A stretch of DNA of 64,000 nucleotides from Styela clava (GCF_964204865.1 NC_135259.1:16688974-16752973); one strand, 5' to 3'. Positions 1 to 13,100 are shown, numbered from the stretch's first letter. Numbers and translations are program-made. The notes: a model not told the origin generated them from the sequence alone.

Positions 1-1390
1 AAGAATCTGAATTCAGGAGTATTTCAAAGTAACCCCGAATGCTAGAATAAAGACAATGTCATTAACATTTATTTACTAACAGTAAAACACCATTTATCGT
101 TGAATAGAATTTTATCTGAATGACATAAGTAGGCCTGTGTGCATTTATAATTTCAAAACAACATTGTCCGATATTAATGAAAATAATAAATAGTCAGTTT
201 TAATGAATAAACTCTAGGCAGTTTTACAAAAGGTATCATTTCAAATTTAAAAATGATTCACATTTATCATGAGGATTTCACTCTTTTATAAGATATGTTT
301 CAATTTTCCATGAGAGGGGTTAAGTTTTTATTGCCTCTGGTTAAGTTGGAATAATGTTTAATTACTTCAGCTTTTGCTTTTCTGTGTGAAATTATTCGAA
401 GAAATGAAAATGAAGCTCAGTTTTTTTCGTTCCTACAGACGTTCGGTTCTGCCGTTCCCCACACAGCACCACGTTGTAAACATATGGAAGATTGACTTTC
501 TCCGTGTGTCGTATACTGCTAGTAAAATCATTAAATCATTGTGACGCTCTCAGCTATGCAAGATTATTGAAATTATCAAAATCATCTCTGATAGATTTCT
601 ATTTAGTTCTACGCAATCTCGAATGCCAATTTTAAACGTTAACGCTTGACACAATTTATTGTTTGTTAGTATAAGAACTTATTTCTCAATCGCATTTTAG
701 GCATATAGTGATGGGTTTGCAAATAACATAATATCTATTTTTCATGAATAAAGTTTCTATCTAGTCTAAGAGTCTGCAACTGAATGTACGCATTGCGCCA
801 CCCAGGATACCGATAAAGTATACCAATGAACCATGACAATAATGTACCTGCCTCCGCCCTCATTAGAAACCTTAATATAGCTCCGGTAACCCGGATACTT
901 AACTTTTGTTTGTTCAGCGCACAAGACACAAGTTTTTGATATGGTCAGAACATTTACCAGTGATGAGTTTTGGCGGGGTTAGAGGAAAAAGTGCGAGATT
1001 AGGTATCTAAGTAGGCACAAAGTATAAATCACATTTGAGACAGCTTCCGAGTTCACGACTTTTTTATCAATGTCCATTTTTATGCACTGCCGAATGATTC
1101 CGATGATGACATTTGCTAAGCTTTAAGACTGGTCATTCTACTATTACGATTTATTGCAGTATATTTCTGTTACACTACACCCAAGTAAATATCACTGTTC
1201 ACCAACAATAATTGTACTTGTGCAATGAGATTCCGTCGCAATTTCGCGTTCAGTTGATATCATTTATATTTAATGCTTTCCGTGATGCAATCCTCTACCA
1301 GTCATGTCAACAGACTAAAAATTTTATTGCGTAATAATTCTCCAAATGTTATACGTCTTCAGATTTATTCAACGTTTTCATAACTTAAAA
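1..1390. other. Unassigned AT-rich sequence
   Basis: No convincing exon, transposon end or RNA gene is visible. Short open frames here lack recognisable motifs and splice context. The stretch ends at the 8-bp target duplication of the hAT element that starts at 1391. Confidence 0.5.
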
Positions 1391-2318
1391 CAGTGCTCCG
1401 CAACCGGTGCACCAGTGTGCCGCGAGACGATGCTAGTTATGCCGCACAGGAATTGCAACTTTTCTCTTCTTTTTACAAATTATTTTTTATCTTTTGTTAA
1501 TTTTGCGTTAGTCTACCACTCCACTCTACTAATGTAAAGTTAATCTGCTTTTACATTAGCTTGAGCGACACCAATTCAAATTCCTGACACCCACCTTCCT
1601 GTGACGTAACAAGGAGTATGCCTATATGATAAGCATGTATATTGTAAAGCCTATTGTCGAGGCTGAAACATAGCACGCGTAGTAATCAAATATAAATAAA
1701 GTGTGAGTTTGCAGAATCAGTGCCCAGTGGTCTTTGATTAAAGTCAAGAAACGTTAAAGTTCAGCAAAATGGATAAATTTTTAAAAAGAACAGCCGTTAC
1801 TGAGCAACATATTGTACCTAGCACAAGCCACGTAGAAAGAAAAAAAAAATTGTCAAAAGGAAATACAGGGATGATTATGTCAAATATGGATTTTCTTGCT
1901 GTGGTAACGAATATGCTCCAAAACCAGTTTGGGTTATTTGGGGGGGGGGGGCAACTTTCAAATGAAGCAATGTTTCCGAGTAAACTTATGCGCCACTTCA
2001 ATACGAAACTTGCCGTTCATGCACCCAAGAATATAAATTATTTCCAGCGGTTGTTAAGTCAAAATAAGAAGCAAGAGTGCTCCGTGAAGTCGTCTTTTAC
2101 AGTCTCCGAAATAGTTATCGTGTTGCAAAATTGATTGCGCGTCACGTAATGATCCTAATATAGAGCGATTGTGCTCATTAAAACAACCACAAATCTCTCA
2201 TTGTTATATGAACATAAAACAAAGTTACACCTCGTATTTTTCGTTTGTTGTGGTGTTCCGTCAAATTTGGCAAGTTTTATAAGTGTGCCGCGAGTTAAAA
2301 AAAGGTTGCGGATCACTG
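1391..2318 (+). mobile_element. hAT-family DNA transposon, decayed (hAT-1)
   Basis: The left end CAGTGCTCCGCAACC (1391-1405) is matched in inverted orientation by the right end GGTTGCGGATCACTG (2304-2318), with one mismatch in 15. Immediate flanks are ACTTAAAA (1383-1390) and ACTTAGAA (2319-2326), a 7-of-8 match to the 8-bp target duplication typical of hAT. The subterminal word GTGTGCCGCGAG occurs near both ends in the same orientation. The interior holds a transposase fragment. At 928 bp it is an internally deleted, non-autonomous copy. Confidence 0.9.
1769..2134 (+). pseudogene. hAT transposase N-terminal fragment (Charlie/ZBED5-like)
   Basis: The frame starts MDKFLKR and carries LSNEAMFPSKLMRHFNTK followed by NYFQRLL. 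This is the BED-zinc-finger-proximal block of Charlie/ZBED5-type hAT transposases, whose usual form is LSNEAMKPSKLKRHLETK followed by FFQRLL. The zinc-binding residues before it have been replaced around a run of eleven G (about 1940-1950). Near position 2080 the frame slips: a different frame continues with FYSLRNSYRVAKLIARH, the next conserved transposase block. The fragment is dead and much shorter than a full hAT transposase, normally about 600 residues. It lies wholly inside hAT-1. Confidence 0.8.
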
Positions 2319-2326
2319 ACTTAGAA

Positions 2327-2973
2327 GATATCAAAAAGACTATAGGGTTATAAATTTACTCCACACCAACACAAAAACTTAATTAATATTGATAAAAATA
2401 CTTTTTGAATCTTCCGGTAATCTCTAAATGCTAAAAGCAAGAATATTTTCATGAAAATTTATTGATTAAAATGTGAAAGGTTTAACGTTATAAGTTAAAG
2501 CAACATAACAGTATGCTGTGAAATTCAGATATTGAATGCAAATAAAAACAGAGTATTTTATCATAATTCATAGCGTCATACTCAAACAAATGTTTTGTTT
2601 TATTTTTAAAGGAGAAGTTATGAAATTGTAAGCCATTTAACTTATTTAAAAACTTTCATGTATTAATTGCTACAAACAATATTCAGTTTCAAATTGGGAA
2701 GTATAAGAATTTGCAGAAAACGATGACAAAAAAGTCTATAAAATAAATTTATATATTTATAAGGTTATTCTGGAAAAATTGTAACAATCATATTTGAAGT
2801 GCAGACTTTGAAGAGGTTTTCATGCCCAATGAAACATCACCATCACATGAAACATCAGCGTCTTTCACCTAATCAAAAATCATGAAAAAAAAATGAAGAA
2901 TGCAAAATATCCAGTTCGTAGCACAACACATTGCCAATTTCCATGTGTGATGGTTTGTTCAAGATTGAATTCA
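2327..2973. other. AT-rich 3' flank of lectin gene A
   Basis: Lies between hAT-1 and the stop codon of gene A on the minus strand, so it should contain that gene's 3' untranslated region. No other gene or repeat is recognised. Confidence 0.4.
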
Positions 2974-5035
2974 TCATTTCATGACGTCATTTTTTTCGCA
3001 AACAAATTTATATACTTCAGAACACGCAGTATCAACAACACCAGACAGTCTAATTACTGCGCAGTTTTCTCTCCTGCCGCCATTTGGTTCTGACGATTCC
3101 CATATTGCACTTGGTGATTCATTTACTCTATCCGACCAAACCCAAATTCCTTCATTGCTGATGTTGTTCAATCCTATCCATGCAAACGCTCCGGTTAGGT
3201 AATATTTCGGGAATATTTCGCTAAATGAAAAATATTCTTAGGAACATAATTTAATTTCATAATACAGCATCTGTTATGATTTACAGTAGAGCACCATTAA
3301 ACAAAAGAACATCATACGAAAACACAGACAAGCTGTATTTCATCGAATATTATTTTTAAGTTGTTTCAATGTACGCGTCTATTGTTCTGGCCAAAATTAA
3401 ATTGAAACACAAATGTAAAAAAAAGTGTCTAAGTTTTTCACACAAGCCACCTACTCACTTTTTGACTTGGTTGTTCCTAATTCCGGTCGATACCAAACGA
3501 GCTCCCATTCCTTCACATTGAGCCTTTGCAGTTGCGTAGTTGACAGGATCAGTGAAGCGCTTGTAAATAAGATTATTGCTCGCTCTGAACCATCCCGATA
3601 TCGAAAACATTTCAGTAATTCTCGAATTTGTATCAGATAGGCTTTTATTCTATAAAATGAAATTACGCATGAATATTACTGGGATATCTTTACCTCAATT
3701 TTCCCACTATAAAATAAAAACAATAACAAGCAAAAAAAAATTTTAAGTTTTATTTGGAATGTGTTTTTTTAAACCTTTCTTCAGTACAGCAATGAAATTC
3801 ATAACTCTTTAGTAATAAACATATATCTTAATAAAACGTAATAATATTAATTGAGAACAATTATTTTTGCTTCGTGGAAATAAGTCACTCTTACAATAAA
3901 ACAAGCCATGTTATTAGACATAAACTCACCAATTTATTATCTCCGTTGTGTATTTTGGAGTTCAGTTCACTCAATTCTTTTTTAATTGAAATTTCCAATT
4001 CACTTTTTGTTTTTAAAAAGCTAAAATTTTATTTAAAGATCTAAAATTAGGCTCCCGATAGAATAAGCATAAATTTTTTTACATAGATTATAATCTTAAT
4101 AATTATGTCAATATTTTGAGTTTGTTTCAATGCGCGTCTGTGGAATTCTTGAAATACTTTATCCTGCTGAATCGTTTTGCTCATTAAAGTATACCCTTTG
4201 CTCAACATATAAAAACTTTATTCAATCGATTGAAGCAAATAAATGATGCGCAGTTCAAAATATTCATAATATCAACTCACTTTGTTGTGTTTCATTTGAA
4301 ATCTTTCTGAGGGACGACTTGAAATCCGTTTCCTGCCTTTCGAAGTTTTTGACTTGTTCTTAAATTTTTGAATGTACGTTTGAATTAGATGATTTACAAT
4401 TGGCGAGAGATGAATCAGTCTCAATCATTTTCTCTAATTTTTCCTTCGTATATTTCATATCGTTTTGAAGCTTAAAATAAATTTAAAAACTAAAACTATA
4501 TTGATAGTTGCAAAAGAACTAAAACAAACTGCTTTTTGTATATATCAATAAATATATTTTATTTTATCGTACTAACTTGCATAATCAGAATAAATGCAGC
4601 AACAGACACAATGAAGCATATTCCAAAAGATATCGCGAGAACAAACAAATTTTTCTTGTTCATAGCTTCATTGTTGTCTGTGGAAAACAAAACGTGGATG
4701 AAACGAATTTAAAAAAAGAGATTTCTTGAGGTAAAAAAATTACCCCTTTCTTATTATACGTAAAAATTAGGCAATTAAAATTTGGTGCTTTGAAATAGTT
4801 GATTTCATATGGAAAATATGATACTTATTTTATTTTACCAGACGGTAAAGTTTCACCATGCCTATTAGCTCTTGTATACTATTTTTCATTTTCCATAAAT
4901 TTAGGTATAAATTAGGATTTAAGTTAATAGAACAAAACACAAACCTTGTTTAGGAACCGCAGGTGGCACTGAAAGAGTCTGAGGAATTTCATATGCATTT
5001 TCCCTTTGACCATTTTCATAACATTCCATCTCCAT
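2974..5035 (-). pseudogene. Type II C-type lectin-like receptor A, stalk frame broken
   Basis: All parts of the family plan are present on the minus strand. Exon 1 (5035-4945) starts MEMECYENG. Exon 2 (4677-4577) is the transmembrane helix, preceded by NKKN. Stalk pieces lie at about 4470-4400, 4365-4285 and 4015-3933. Exon 6 (3649-3459) and exon 7 (3220-2974) form an intact CTLD with WVWSD, EPNGG, ENC and a final KFVCE. Compared with gene J, a deletion of about 55 bp removes the 3' end and donor of stalk exon 3. The substitute GTAAAT donor would create a TAA across the junction with exon 4, and the exon 5 frame also disagrees. A product is possible only if exons 3-5 are skipped, because exons 2 and 6 meet in phase 0. 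Pseudogene or short-stalk isoform. Confidence 0.65.
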
Positions 5036-5094
5036 ATTAACGCTCTATGGAATGACGTGTATTTAACTGAACAAATGGTTGCTTCGGATAGCCA

Positions 5095-5101
5095 TTTTAT
5101 A
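5095..5101 (-). promoter_or_regulatory. TATA-like box of gene A
   Basis: TATAAAA on the minus strand, 60 bp upstream of the gene A start codon. The same spacing recurs in genes F, G and J. Confidence 0.5.
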
Positions 5102-8100
5102 GAGGATACAACATCTCATTAGAATTAGTCAACTGTACACGCAAACATTAGGACAAATACCGCGAGAAATATTTTTGGTATTATTATCAGTGGGAGACGA
5201 AACCATAATAATGACATTGAACAATATATACTCTTGCAATAATGATTCTGTTAATCCATATTACCAATTCGTCAAAGGTGGGAGACGAAACAACTATTTT
5301 GCGTTAAGCCATAAGAACTAGTTGCCGAATATGTGGCACATTACTCCCTTGATATTCGAGCTAAGAAATTTTTTTAAATGGCCATTTAAAAGCTTGCCAA
5401 CAATAGCATATACAATGCAATATATTTCACATTATAATAGGATTACATTCAGATACGTCACGTGCTTATGTACTTCTTAAGCAAACCTCAATGGATTCAA
5501 TACACCCGCAATTCACATTTCAACCATACTGGTTAGGTCAAAACAAGGAAATATTTTGAATTTCACTCTCTTGCTAGTAAACTCTTTTAATGTTTCCAAT
5601 CTACTAAGTTATTCAAGATTACTGAAATGATTGAAATCATCTTCTGATAGATTGCTCTTCAGTCCTACACGACATAGAATGTCAGTTCCAAATGATAATC
5701 GGTTGTCAATTCTTGGTAAATCCATTTCCGACGTTATTCGGCGAAGTGACAAAGAATGTCAGTTTTTTATTATTATCATTATATATGTATTTTCCTCCTA
5801 GTAAATTTTTATCTAAATCGAAGTGCAATGTACATAATCTGCATGCCCGTAGCAAATGTTATCTTAGAACTCAATTGATGATTAGCCCATATCATAGAGC
5901 TCATAGTTTGATAGACGAAAACTATATTTTGAGTATGATTTTGCTACAACACAAGCATGAATGCTTGGGCTCAAAACAATAGACAATTTTCAAAACATGA
6001 AAAGCATCAAATAAAATTTGTTTACCTATACCACCTATAGGTAGAATACTCTAGCATATTTTCTACCCTATGCGTCCATTGGGTGGAGTACCCAACGTTT
6101 GTGGCTGAACAGCTGTTTGATCACGTGTCTTGAAATGTTTTGTCTGGCTTCTGTATGGTAAATATTCAGGGCACTCAAAGACGGCTTTCGTTTTGCGTAA
6201 TATCGCGTCTTTCATTTAGGTTATATAAAAGTAAACTCAGTGTATTTTGGGGGTGATTTTCAGCTTTTCTAAAATCAACATTTTTGAAATATTTCCTGGT
6301 TTCTTGGTCGTCTGTTTATTTATTTATACGTTTAAACTAGTACAAGGCCGTCTACAAAAGTATGATTTAGGTTCATGCATGTGAGATGGTTTTCTTTTAT
6401 CCCGCTATATATGAACTTTTTGTTTTTATAGCCAAAAATAGTACATTTTGACTAATATTACTAATGTGTATTAGTAATATTACTAATATGTATAATGACG
6501 AACCCCAAAACGATCAAAACCCCGTCTATTAAACGCTACAATCGCTATGCTTTCCAATAAGTCGCAAGTGGGCGATATAGAACAAGAAAAATAGATTTTA
6601 TATGAACTTGAAAAGAACCTTGTGAAACACAAAAAAAAAAAAATCTGGCCATATGAAGCCGATTTGATCAGAGTTATCATAATTATCAAGTTAATTATCA
6701 AAAGGGCCTCGGGACACGGCGGGTAGTTTTCAACACTTTTTAACTTGCCGACGAGATTCTATTCGTCTAAATATCAGTAGATCTGGAGAATAATTAACAA
6801 GTTTGATAATCATAAATAACCGAATAGGTCAAAATGTTTAACGCAGGATACCACGTGAACAAGAGAAAAATATTAATTATTTGCTTTCTCTGACCCAAAC
6901 CTGACCAATGTGATTAAACTGTGATTGACGTGTATCGATGACAGTTCGAAATAATATAATAATTTGTATAAAATAATCATAAAAATATAATATGCATTCG
7001 TATTTGTAATTACGCGTATTCATTTATTAAATATTAAGGAAGTAATGTGTCACATATTCTGCCACTATATAAAAAATATAAATATATATAATAAAAAATA
7101 TATTACATAACTAAGATTTTACATGATTTTAACTACTAGAGACTTAGAGGCTGACTGCTGAAAGCAAGCGCAGTCTCGACACGCGCGGAGCCCAGGGAAC
7201 AATATCAACGAACCCAATAGAAACAATCAAAACGAAGTGAAACATCTAAATTTGCTTGTGGTGTCAGAGAATGATTGTCATGTAGTAATATGAAGCAACA
7301 CGCAATTATGCAATGTGAGCTTAAGGCAGTTAGTCCAGACATTGATACATTGAATACACAGTTTGATGGACATGTGTAGCGACGCGGAGTCAGCAAAACC
7401 CTCAAATGTATTCGCTCTCTGCAAAGTCACACAATAGGGTCGATAACTGATGTCGCACGTAACGAACTTTAATTACCCATCAGAAAAGAGCCGATTAAAA
7501 TAGTAAAAATCAAGAACAGCGAAAACGCGTCTTACCCAAGCGGCAGTCAGGCGAGGAAGAGCCGACCACATGCTAAAACGAGATCACGTGGACAGATTTG
7601 CTCGGAGTCAACCAACAACATGCTGACTGCACTATTAGGCATTATATATATATTAGTCTAAACTATAGCTATACCTCTGCAAACCCTTGTACACAACATC
7701 AAGCAAATATGAAAAAACCTTGTTATTTTTGTTTCCTACTGCCTAAAACTTTTTAATGTTCCTGATAATACTTGCATCATAATGATCTTATATTGATTTG
7801 TGACTGACCGCACTTGTGGTTAATGTCTGAATATTGTAAAGTATTTGTAATATTATATTAATTAACTAAATAATATCAGTCAAACTGGAGTCAAAAGTCA
7901 GACTATTGACTATTGAGGTTTCTACAAATTTTTCAATTCATACTTGTCTTTCTCCACAGTTCCTGTTTCCAAATTTCAATTGTAAAATTGCTGTATTCCA
8001 ACAGCGAACATGGATTTGTGGAAAAGATGGCGCCTTGTCATACGTGTTACACGCGGGGGCGCAATATTTGTAGAAAAAATTGTTACATCTCCATAATTGC

Positions 8101-8656
8101 TATATACCACTTTAGGAAATGTTCTGCTTCTAAAATGCATGAAGACTTTGTTAATGCCATTAGATTATATAAATGAATGCCATTAGATTATATAAATTAA
8201 TTTGACATTAGGTCATGATGTATTTATCATTGTTACGTATAATTGTGTCAGCGACTATTACATTTCCAATGCAATCGTTGACATTTGATTCAAACAAATG
8301 AAAATATTGCGTTATATAATACGTCAATTTCTCTCGTGATACAATTACTGCAAACTAGTTGATTCGCTTCCCACATCCTATGTAGATCTGCCTGAACTTT
8401 AAAATAAATGCAAAAAATAAAATAATAATTCAATAACAAATTGGTGAGGTTAAGCAACAGAGGCCAAATATATGTGCCTAACTATAATTTTTTTACTATC
8501 TTCTTTCTTACTAATTCTAAAAGTATATGAATATTATTTTGGTATAATGAAAAAGAACAAATGAAAATATTGTTATTTATGTTGCATCTAGTTATACCGT
8601 AACACGTAAATACACAATATTTCAGGGCCATTTTTTAAACTCAGTTTGCTCTACAG
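5102..8656. other. Left half of a divergent upstream region, then unassigned sequence
   Basis: The block holding aaggtgggagacgaaac (about 5275-5290) and the following cacattactcccttgatattc also lies upstream of G (36169 onward) and in inverted form upstream of K (52750-52770). The mirrored block gaagtaatgtgtcacatattctg-like appears at about 7040-7062. Sequence at 8270-8400 resembles the region upstream of gene D (13970-14060). No partner exon 1 on the plus strand was found. A 13-bp perfect inverted repeat with a 4-bp loop lies at 6453-6482. An end of stalk exon 5 (AACAAATTG followed by GTGAG) is seen near 8436-8450. Confidence 0.5.
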
Positions 8657-9584
8657 AAAGCAAAACTGACTGAAGCAAATTTGAGGATGAACAAAATGTT
8701 TTTGATATCCGGATGGTTCAAAGCAAGCAATAATCTTATTTACAAACGTTTCACTGATTCTGTCAACTACGTAACTGCAAAGGCTCAGTGTAAAAAATGG
8801 GAGCTCGACTGGTTTCAACTGGAATTCGGAACAACCAAGTGAAAAAGTAAGTTAGTGAGTTGTGTTAGGTAAGTTACAACGTCAACACTCTTCTTGTCAT
8901 GTAGTTTCAGTTAGATCTATTTTTATCAATATGTTTTTACATTAAATTTTCAGATTATATTTTCAGATGTTGCTGTTATTGACCTACGTAAAAGCCACTA
9001 TTTACCTCACTTACTACCAGGTAAAAATTGTTTTTGTCAATAAGAAAATTACTTATCACAAACTCATTTCAAATTTGTTCACAATATTTTTTGGCACTTT
9101 GTCGTTCGTTTTTTGCCACAAATTTTGCTAATACCAAAACGGAACAGCGAGTTTCCGCATATTAATTTTGGCAAGATGAAGAAATGCGTACATTGACACA
9201 ATTCGAAATTATTCTTTCATGAGGATAAAACGTACACATATATATTCTTAACTTTATCTCTTGTACATGTGAGCTGTGATATAAAAAAATGGCTATAAAT
9301 GAAACTTTAACTCTCAGAAATTGATAATTCTGCACCTTCTTAGCGAAATATTCCCAAAACATTACTTAACTGGACCGTATGCATGGATAGGATTGGACGA
9401 CATCAGCAAGGAAGGAAGTTGGGTTTGGTAGGATGTAGTAAATGAATAACCAAGCGCAATATGGGAATCGTCACAACCAAACGGGGGCAGAAGCGAAATC
9501 TGTGCAGTAATCGTATTGCCTGGTGCCCTTGATATTGCGTGCTCTGTTGTTCCACGATTTGTTTGCGAAAGGGAATTTGAATGA
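8657..9584 (+). pseudogene. C-type lectin-like receptor B, broken CTLD exons
   Basis: Exon 6 (8657-8846) keeps its CAG acceptor and GTAAGT donor but is 190 nt long where intact copies have 191. One base is lost after the cysteine codon of the first helix, where other copies read C-E-G-M-G. Exon 7 (9344-9584) has in-frame TAG (9429-9431) and TAA (9447-9449), each one base from the serine codon found in sister genes. The motif QPNGG and intron sequence match gene I most closely, so B is probably a dead copy of the I lineage. Exons 1-4 were not found upstream. Confident pseudogene. Confidence 0.85.
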
Positions 9585-10991
9585 CGTTTTTTGTATCATT
9601 GAATGATATTTTTGAATTTAATTCTAAATTAATTTCTGATATTGCAATTTTTTTTCCCTGTCTGTTCATGAGTAAAGAAAAATAAACCCTATAGAATTGT
9701 CTGGCTTATACTTTAAACATTCTACCGAATATAATATTTATTTTTGTCTTTATAAATGCTTTTCAAATTTATTGTTTATGATTTGAGACCACAAAATTAT
9801 ACTTTTGCCGTCAACAGTATTGAAACGCACAATAAAAATTGAAAGTGAAAGCATAAGGAATCTTTTCAAATTTGAATTTACCAATAGCATTGGTTGAAAT
9901 TGAGTTAATTCAATCCAAAGAATTATTTTTCGGAATTAGGTTAGGTATTTTAACATTTTAACAATGTGAAGCTCCTTACTTCAAATTGAATTTTACACAA
10001 ACAGTCACATATGGTAATTGACTATACGTTGTGCTACTAACTGGTTTATTTTGCAATCTACATTTTATTTTATGATGCTTTTTTATGACGATATGATGAA
10101 AATTACACAAAAGGTCGATGAAAATCAAATCGATTCAAATTCTATGTGACAGGGGTGAAATGATGACAATTCTACTGAAATCAACTTATAATTATAATTT
10201 ATGTATAAATTTGTATTGTTTTTTTCTGCAAATTTATGTGGAAATTTTTATATTGATACCTCGAATATTTTTATAAAAGTTTTTAACCTTTGTATGTGGT
10301 TATGAAATGTGATGGAAACCCCCAAAAGCTAAAAGAATTTAGATGATAAGTTTTACGTTCACAATTTCATCTACGTTCACATGTACTCAATAAATTATCA
10401 TGGAAATGTTTCTTCTTTTTTCATTTAAAAATGTACTGACGATTCAAAAAATAATTTGATCAATAATAACAATTTGATCGATCATCAAGTTTTATTTAGT
10501 GTGATATGTCTTTTTCAAACACTTTAGGTTTGGATTATTCAAACTTTGGATAAATTTTGCAGTCTAATTTACATTTGTGAAATTCTTTTATAATCAAAAT
10601 TAAAACTTTTTCTGTCAAGACAAGGGCAAACGTGTAGCATGGAGGAATCATGTGCATGTGATATAAAAATTTAATACTGTTTTACCACGGAATGTAATTG
10701 TGCCAAGACGGGCCAGGATTTCCACAAGTGCGACCTTCCCTATTTAAAGATTAATGTGAACTGTTACTTATAATCGGAATTCCTAAATTTATGAATAACA
10801 TTTCATTAGACATACTTCAGAATACATATATCATTCATAATACACACAGATCCACCGACACAAAATCTTAGAAGAAAGATAAGCAAAAACGAAATCAAGA
10901 GCAAAAGTATTTCATAAATTGCTATTTAATAACCTGATAAATTTGCTACGAAAGAAATTTTAAGAGTTTCTAACAATTTTTTTTCATTTAG
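9585..10991. other. Gene B 3' flank shared with genes D and I
   Basis: AT-rich. The part at about 10690-10850 (containing aagtgcgaccttccct) is repeated at 19230-19390 downstream of D, and a shortened version is found at 41905-42000 downstream of I. This shows that B-C, D-E and I descend from one segmental duplication unit. Confidence 0.6.
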
Positions 10992-11205
10992 TGAAATATT
11001 TCCGGTACCTTCCCTAGTCGGAACAAGTGCAAGAATAGGATTGGATGATATTAGCTGCAAAGGAATTTGAGTTTAGCCGGATGGAGAAAATAAACCGCCA
11101 AGCTCTCGTTGGGATTCGACGGAAGCGAACGGCGCAAAAGCGGAAACTGCGCAGAAATCCGAATATGTAATTAATTTGCATAAATTTATTCCAGAGTCTC
11201 ATTGA
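10992..11205 (+). pseudogene. Orphan CTLD exon 7 relic C
   Basis: Begins after an AG acceptor with the exon 7 signature TGAAATATTTCCGG and keeps recognisable RIGLDDI and WDS-like stretches. TGA and TAG interrupt the region that normally reads GIWVWSD. It lies 1.4 kb beyond exon 7 of B, the same arrangement as relic E behind gene D. Confidence 0.75.
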
Positions 11206-11716
11206 GCCGGAGGAAAAACGATTTTAATCAAATTTATTTATCAACTGTTGAACCTTCAACTTCATGAAGTAAAATAAACAAAACTCCAGAAGAATGCAAA
11301 TCTAAAGCTAAAGTTCATCAATCCCATCAAATAAGCGAGCCAAAGTTATACGGGACTTTTATTATCCTTGTTAAACAGGAAGGTGTGTGCATTAATACGT
11401 TCGTAACATCATCGTAATATATTAGGATAAAAATTATTAATTGAACTTCGCAGTTTATCACACCGCGTTGGTCAAACTAAAAATATATTTAGTTTTATTT
11501 GAATTATTACTTTCCACTCAGAGATGTTTCCAATTTTGCAGGACAAGAGTCAGTTTGGTATTAGTTGCCAAATATTTTGAATCTCATATATTCAACTTAG
11601 GCTTCTATTTTCCTCGTTGAAAAAATATATTTAAAAGCATCAATGATCCTGTAATTGAATTTTCGATGCATGAATGACCAATGCAGTGGTGAAGTTTGAA
11701 ATACCAATGTATATAA
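11206..11716. other. Unassigned AT-rich sequence
   Basis: No exon or repeat recognised. Ends at the GTATATAA target duplication of hAT-2. Confidence 0.4.
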
Positions 11717-12493
11717 CAGGGTGGACCAAGGTTGTCGGCCTCGCGGGCCACAAAATTATTTTTGCATTTTTTGCGGGCCACAATAGTGCCAAGAATAGGC
11801 AAACATTGTGATACAAAACAAACTCTTTTATTGTTCAAATACATTATCATTATTTGTCTTTTACCAAGCTAAAACATGGAAGAACCACCAAAAAACTCAA
11901 TAAAACGTGCAAAAATCTTACTATATATATCCTACATGCAGTGTAAGCTTTCAAACTCTTCAAAACGGAAAAAGTGCCATAAAGAGAAAATGCTGTTTTA
12001 GAATTTGAGATACAGAAGTGTAATTAGTAATTACTAAATTGTCTGACATATAGACAGCATTTGTTGTAATACTGTTTAGGCTGGTTGCAAAAAAAACATC
12101 CGGCAGGCATTATATTTTCGGTCATAATATTAATATTTATTTATCAGGCATAGCCAACTTAGGCTAATAGATTCATCATTCCATTTTTAGTTTTCTATAA
12201 AGCCTATTTTGTTAGCATATATTCCCGACCAAAAAGATAGAAAGCCAGTTAACAATTTAGACTAACCAAGCACATTATTCAACTTTGCTTGTTGCCTCAG
12301 CTAGCCATAACACTATTCAATTCAGTGACATTAGTGATGTAACAATATTTCGAAGGATTTTTCGGGATATTTTCATGACGAAACAACACCGAATGCGATT
12401 TTTTGTCACCCTCCCGATAAAATGTAACGCACGCCACAGATAATGAAGTGGCGGGCCACATGTGGACCGCGGCCCTGGGTTTGGACCACCCTG
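11717..12493. mobile_element. Non-autonomous hAT element (hAT-2)
   Basis: Left terminus CAGGGTGGACCAA (11717-11729) and right terminus TTGGACCACCCTG (12481-12493) are inverted copies with one mismatch. Perfect 8-bp flanks GTATATAA lie at 11709-11716 and 12494-12501. GC-rich subterminal words (gcgggccaca on the left, gcgggccacatg on the right) are typical of this group. No transposase coding was found. The exact target duplication indicates a fairly young insertion. Confidence 0.92.
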
Positions 12494-13100
12494 GTATATA
12501 ATATGTAAATAGATCGCGGTTTTTCGTCGATATGCCTTTGCGCCAAGGGGGAAAAGGGCTGTTCATTTTTATAGACAATGTGCAGAGCTAATATTCGATA
12601 TATCATAGCTTAACTCAACACAAAACTAAACAAACGCAATGATTGATCTTTTTGGCGCAATACACAAACCAAATAGACAGTAATATAAACTAGCGGAATA
12701 TCAAGAGTCTACTGATGAATTAATTGACCTTCGACATGCATATTCTCATATATATATGCAAACTAACATCATATATGCAAACATATTTATATGTCAGAGT
12801 ACCCAATGTTACAGAACAGGTTGTTCTTTTTTAGTTTTTTTAAGGTGAATAATACAAAAGCCCACACCGTGCTGCTTTGCAATATAATGTTGGTTGCCTT
12901 CAGTACAAGAGAGGTAAACTAAATATAAATAAATTGGGCATCCATGACATTTAAAGCCAGCCGTAGAATTTGGCATCAATTTTCTCTAATGGGTATGTGT
13001 ACTCAATATCACCCACAAATGTTTGCGTTTCAGACAAAAACCCATTTCTTTATTTTAATTATATTTTACCTTGGGGTTGGTTCTTATGATCTTGTGCACA
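12494..13100 (+). repeat. Spacer duplicon R, copy 1 (partial)
   Basis: Shares cgcggtttttcgtc (12517 onward), the inverted words gcgccaag and ctttttggcgca, an internal aggcattgtttccg-like motif and a distal tttgcgtttcagac motif with copies at 20.5, 31.4, 43.2, 55.3 and 61.2 kb. All copies have the same orientation. No protein coding seen. Confidence 0.65.

Noticed and set aside
1744..2001. Antisense open frame over the hAT transposase fragment
   Set aside because: It lies opposite a recognisable transposase block and carries no motif of its own.
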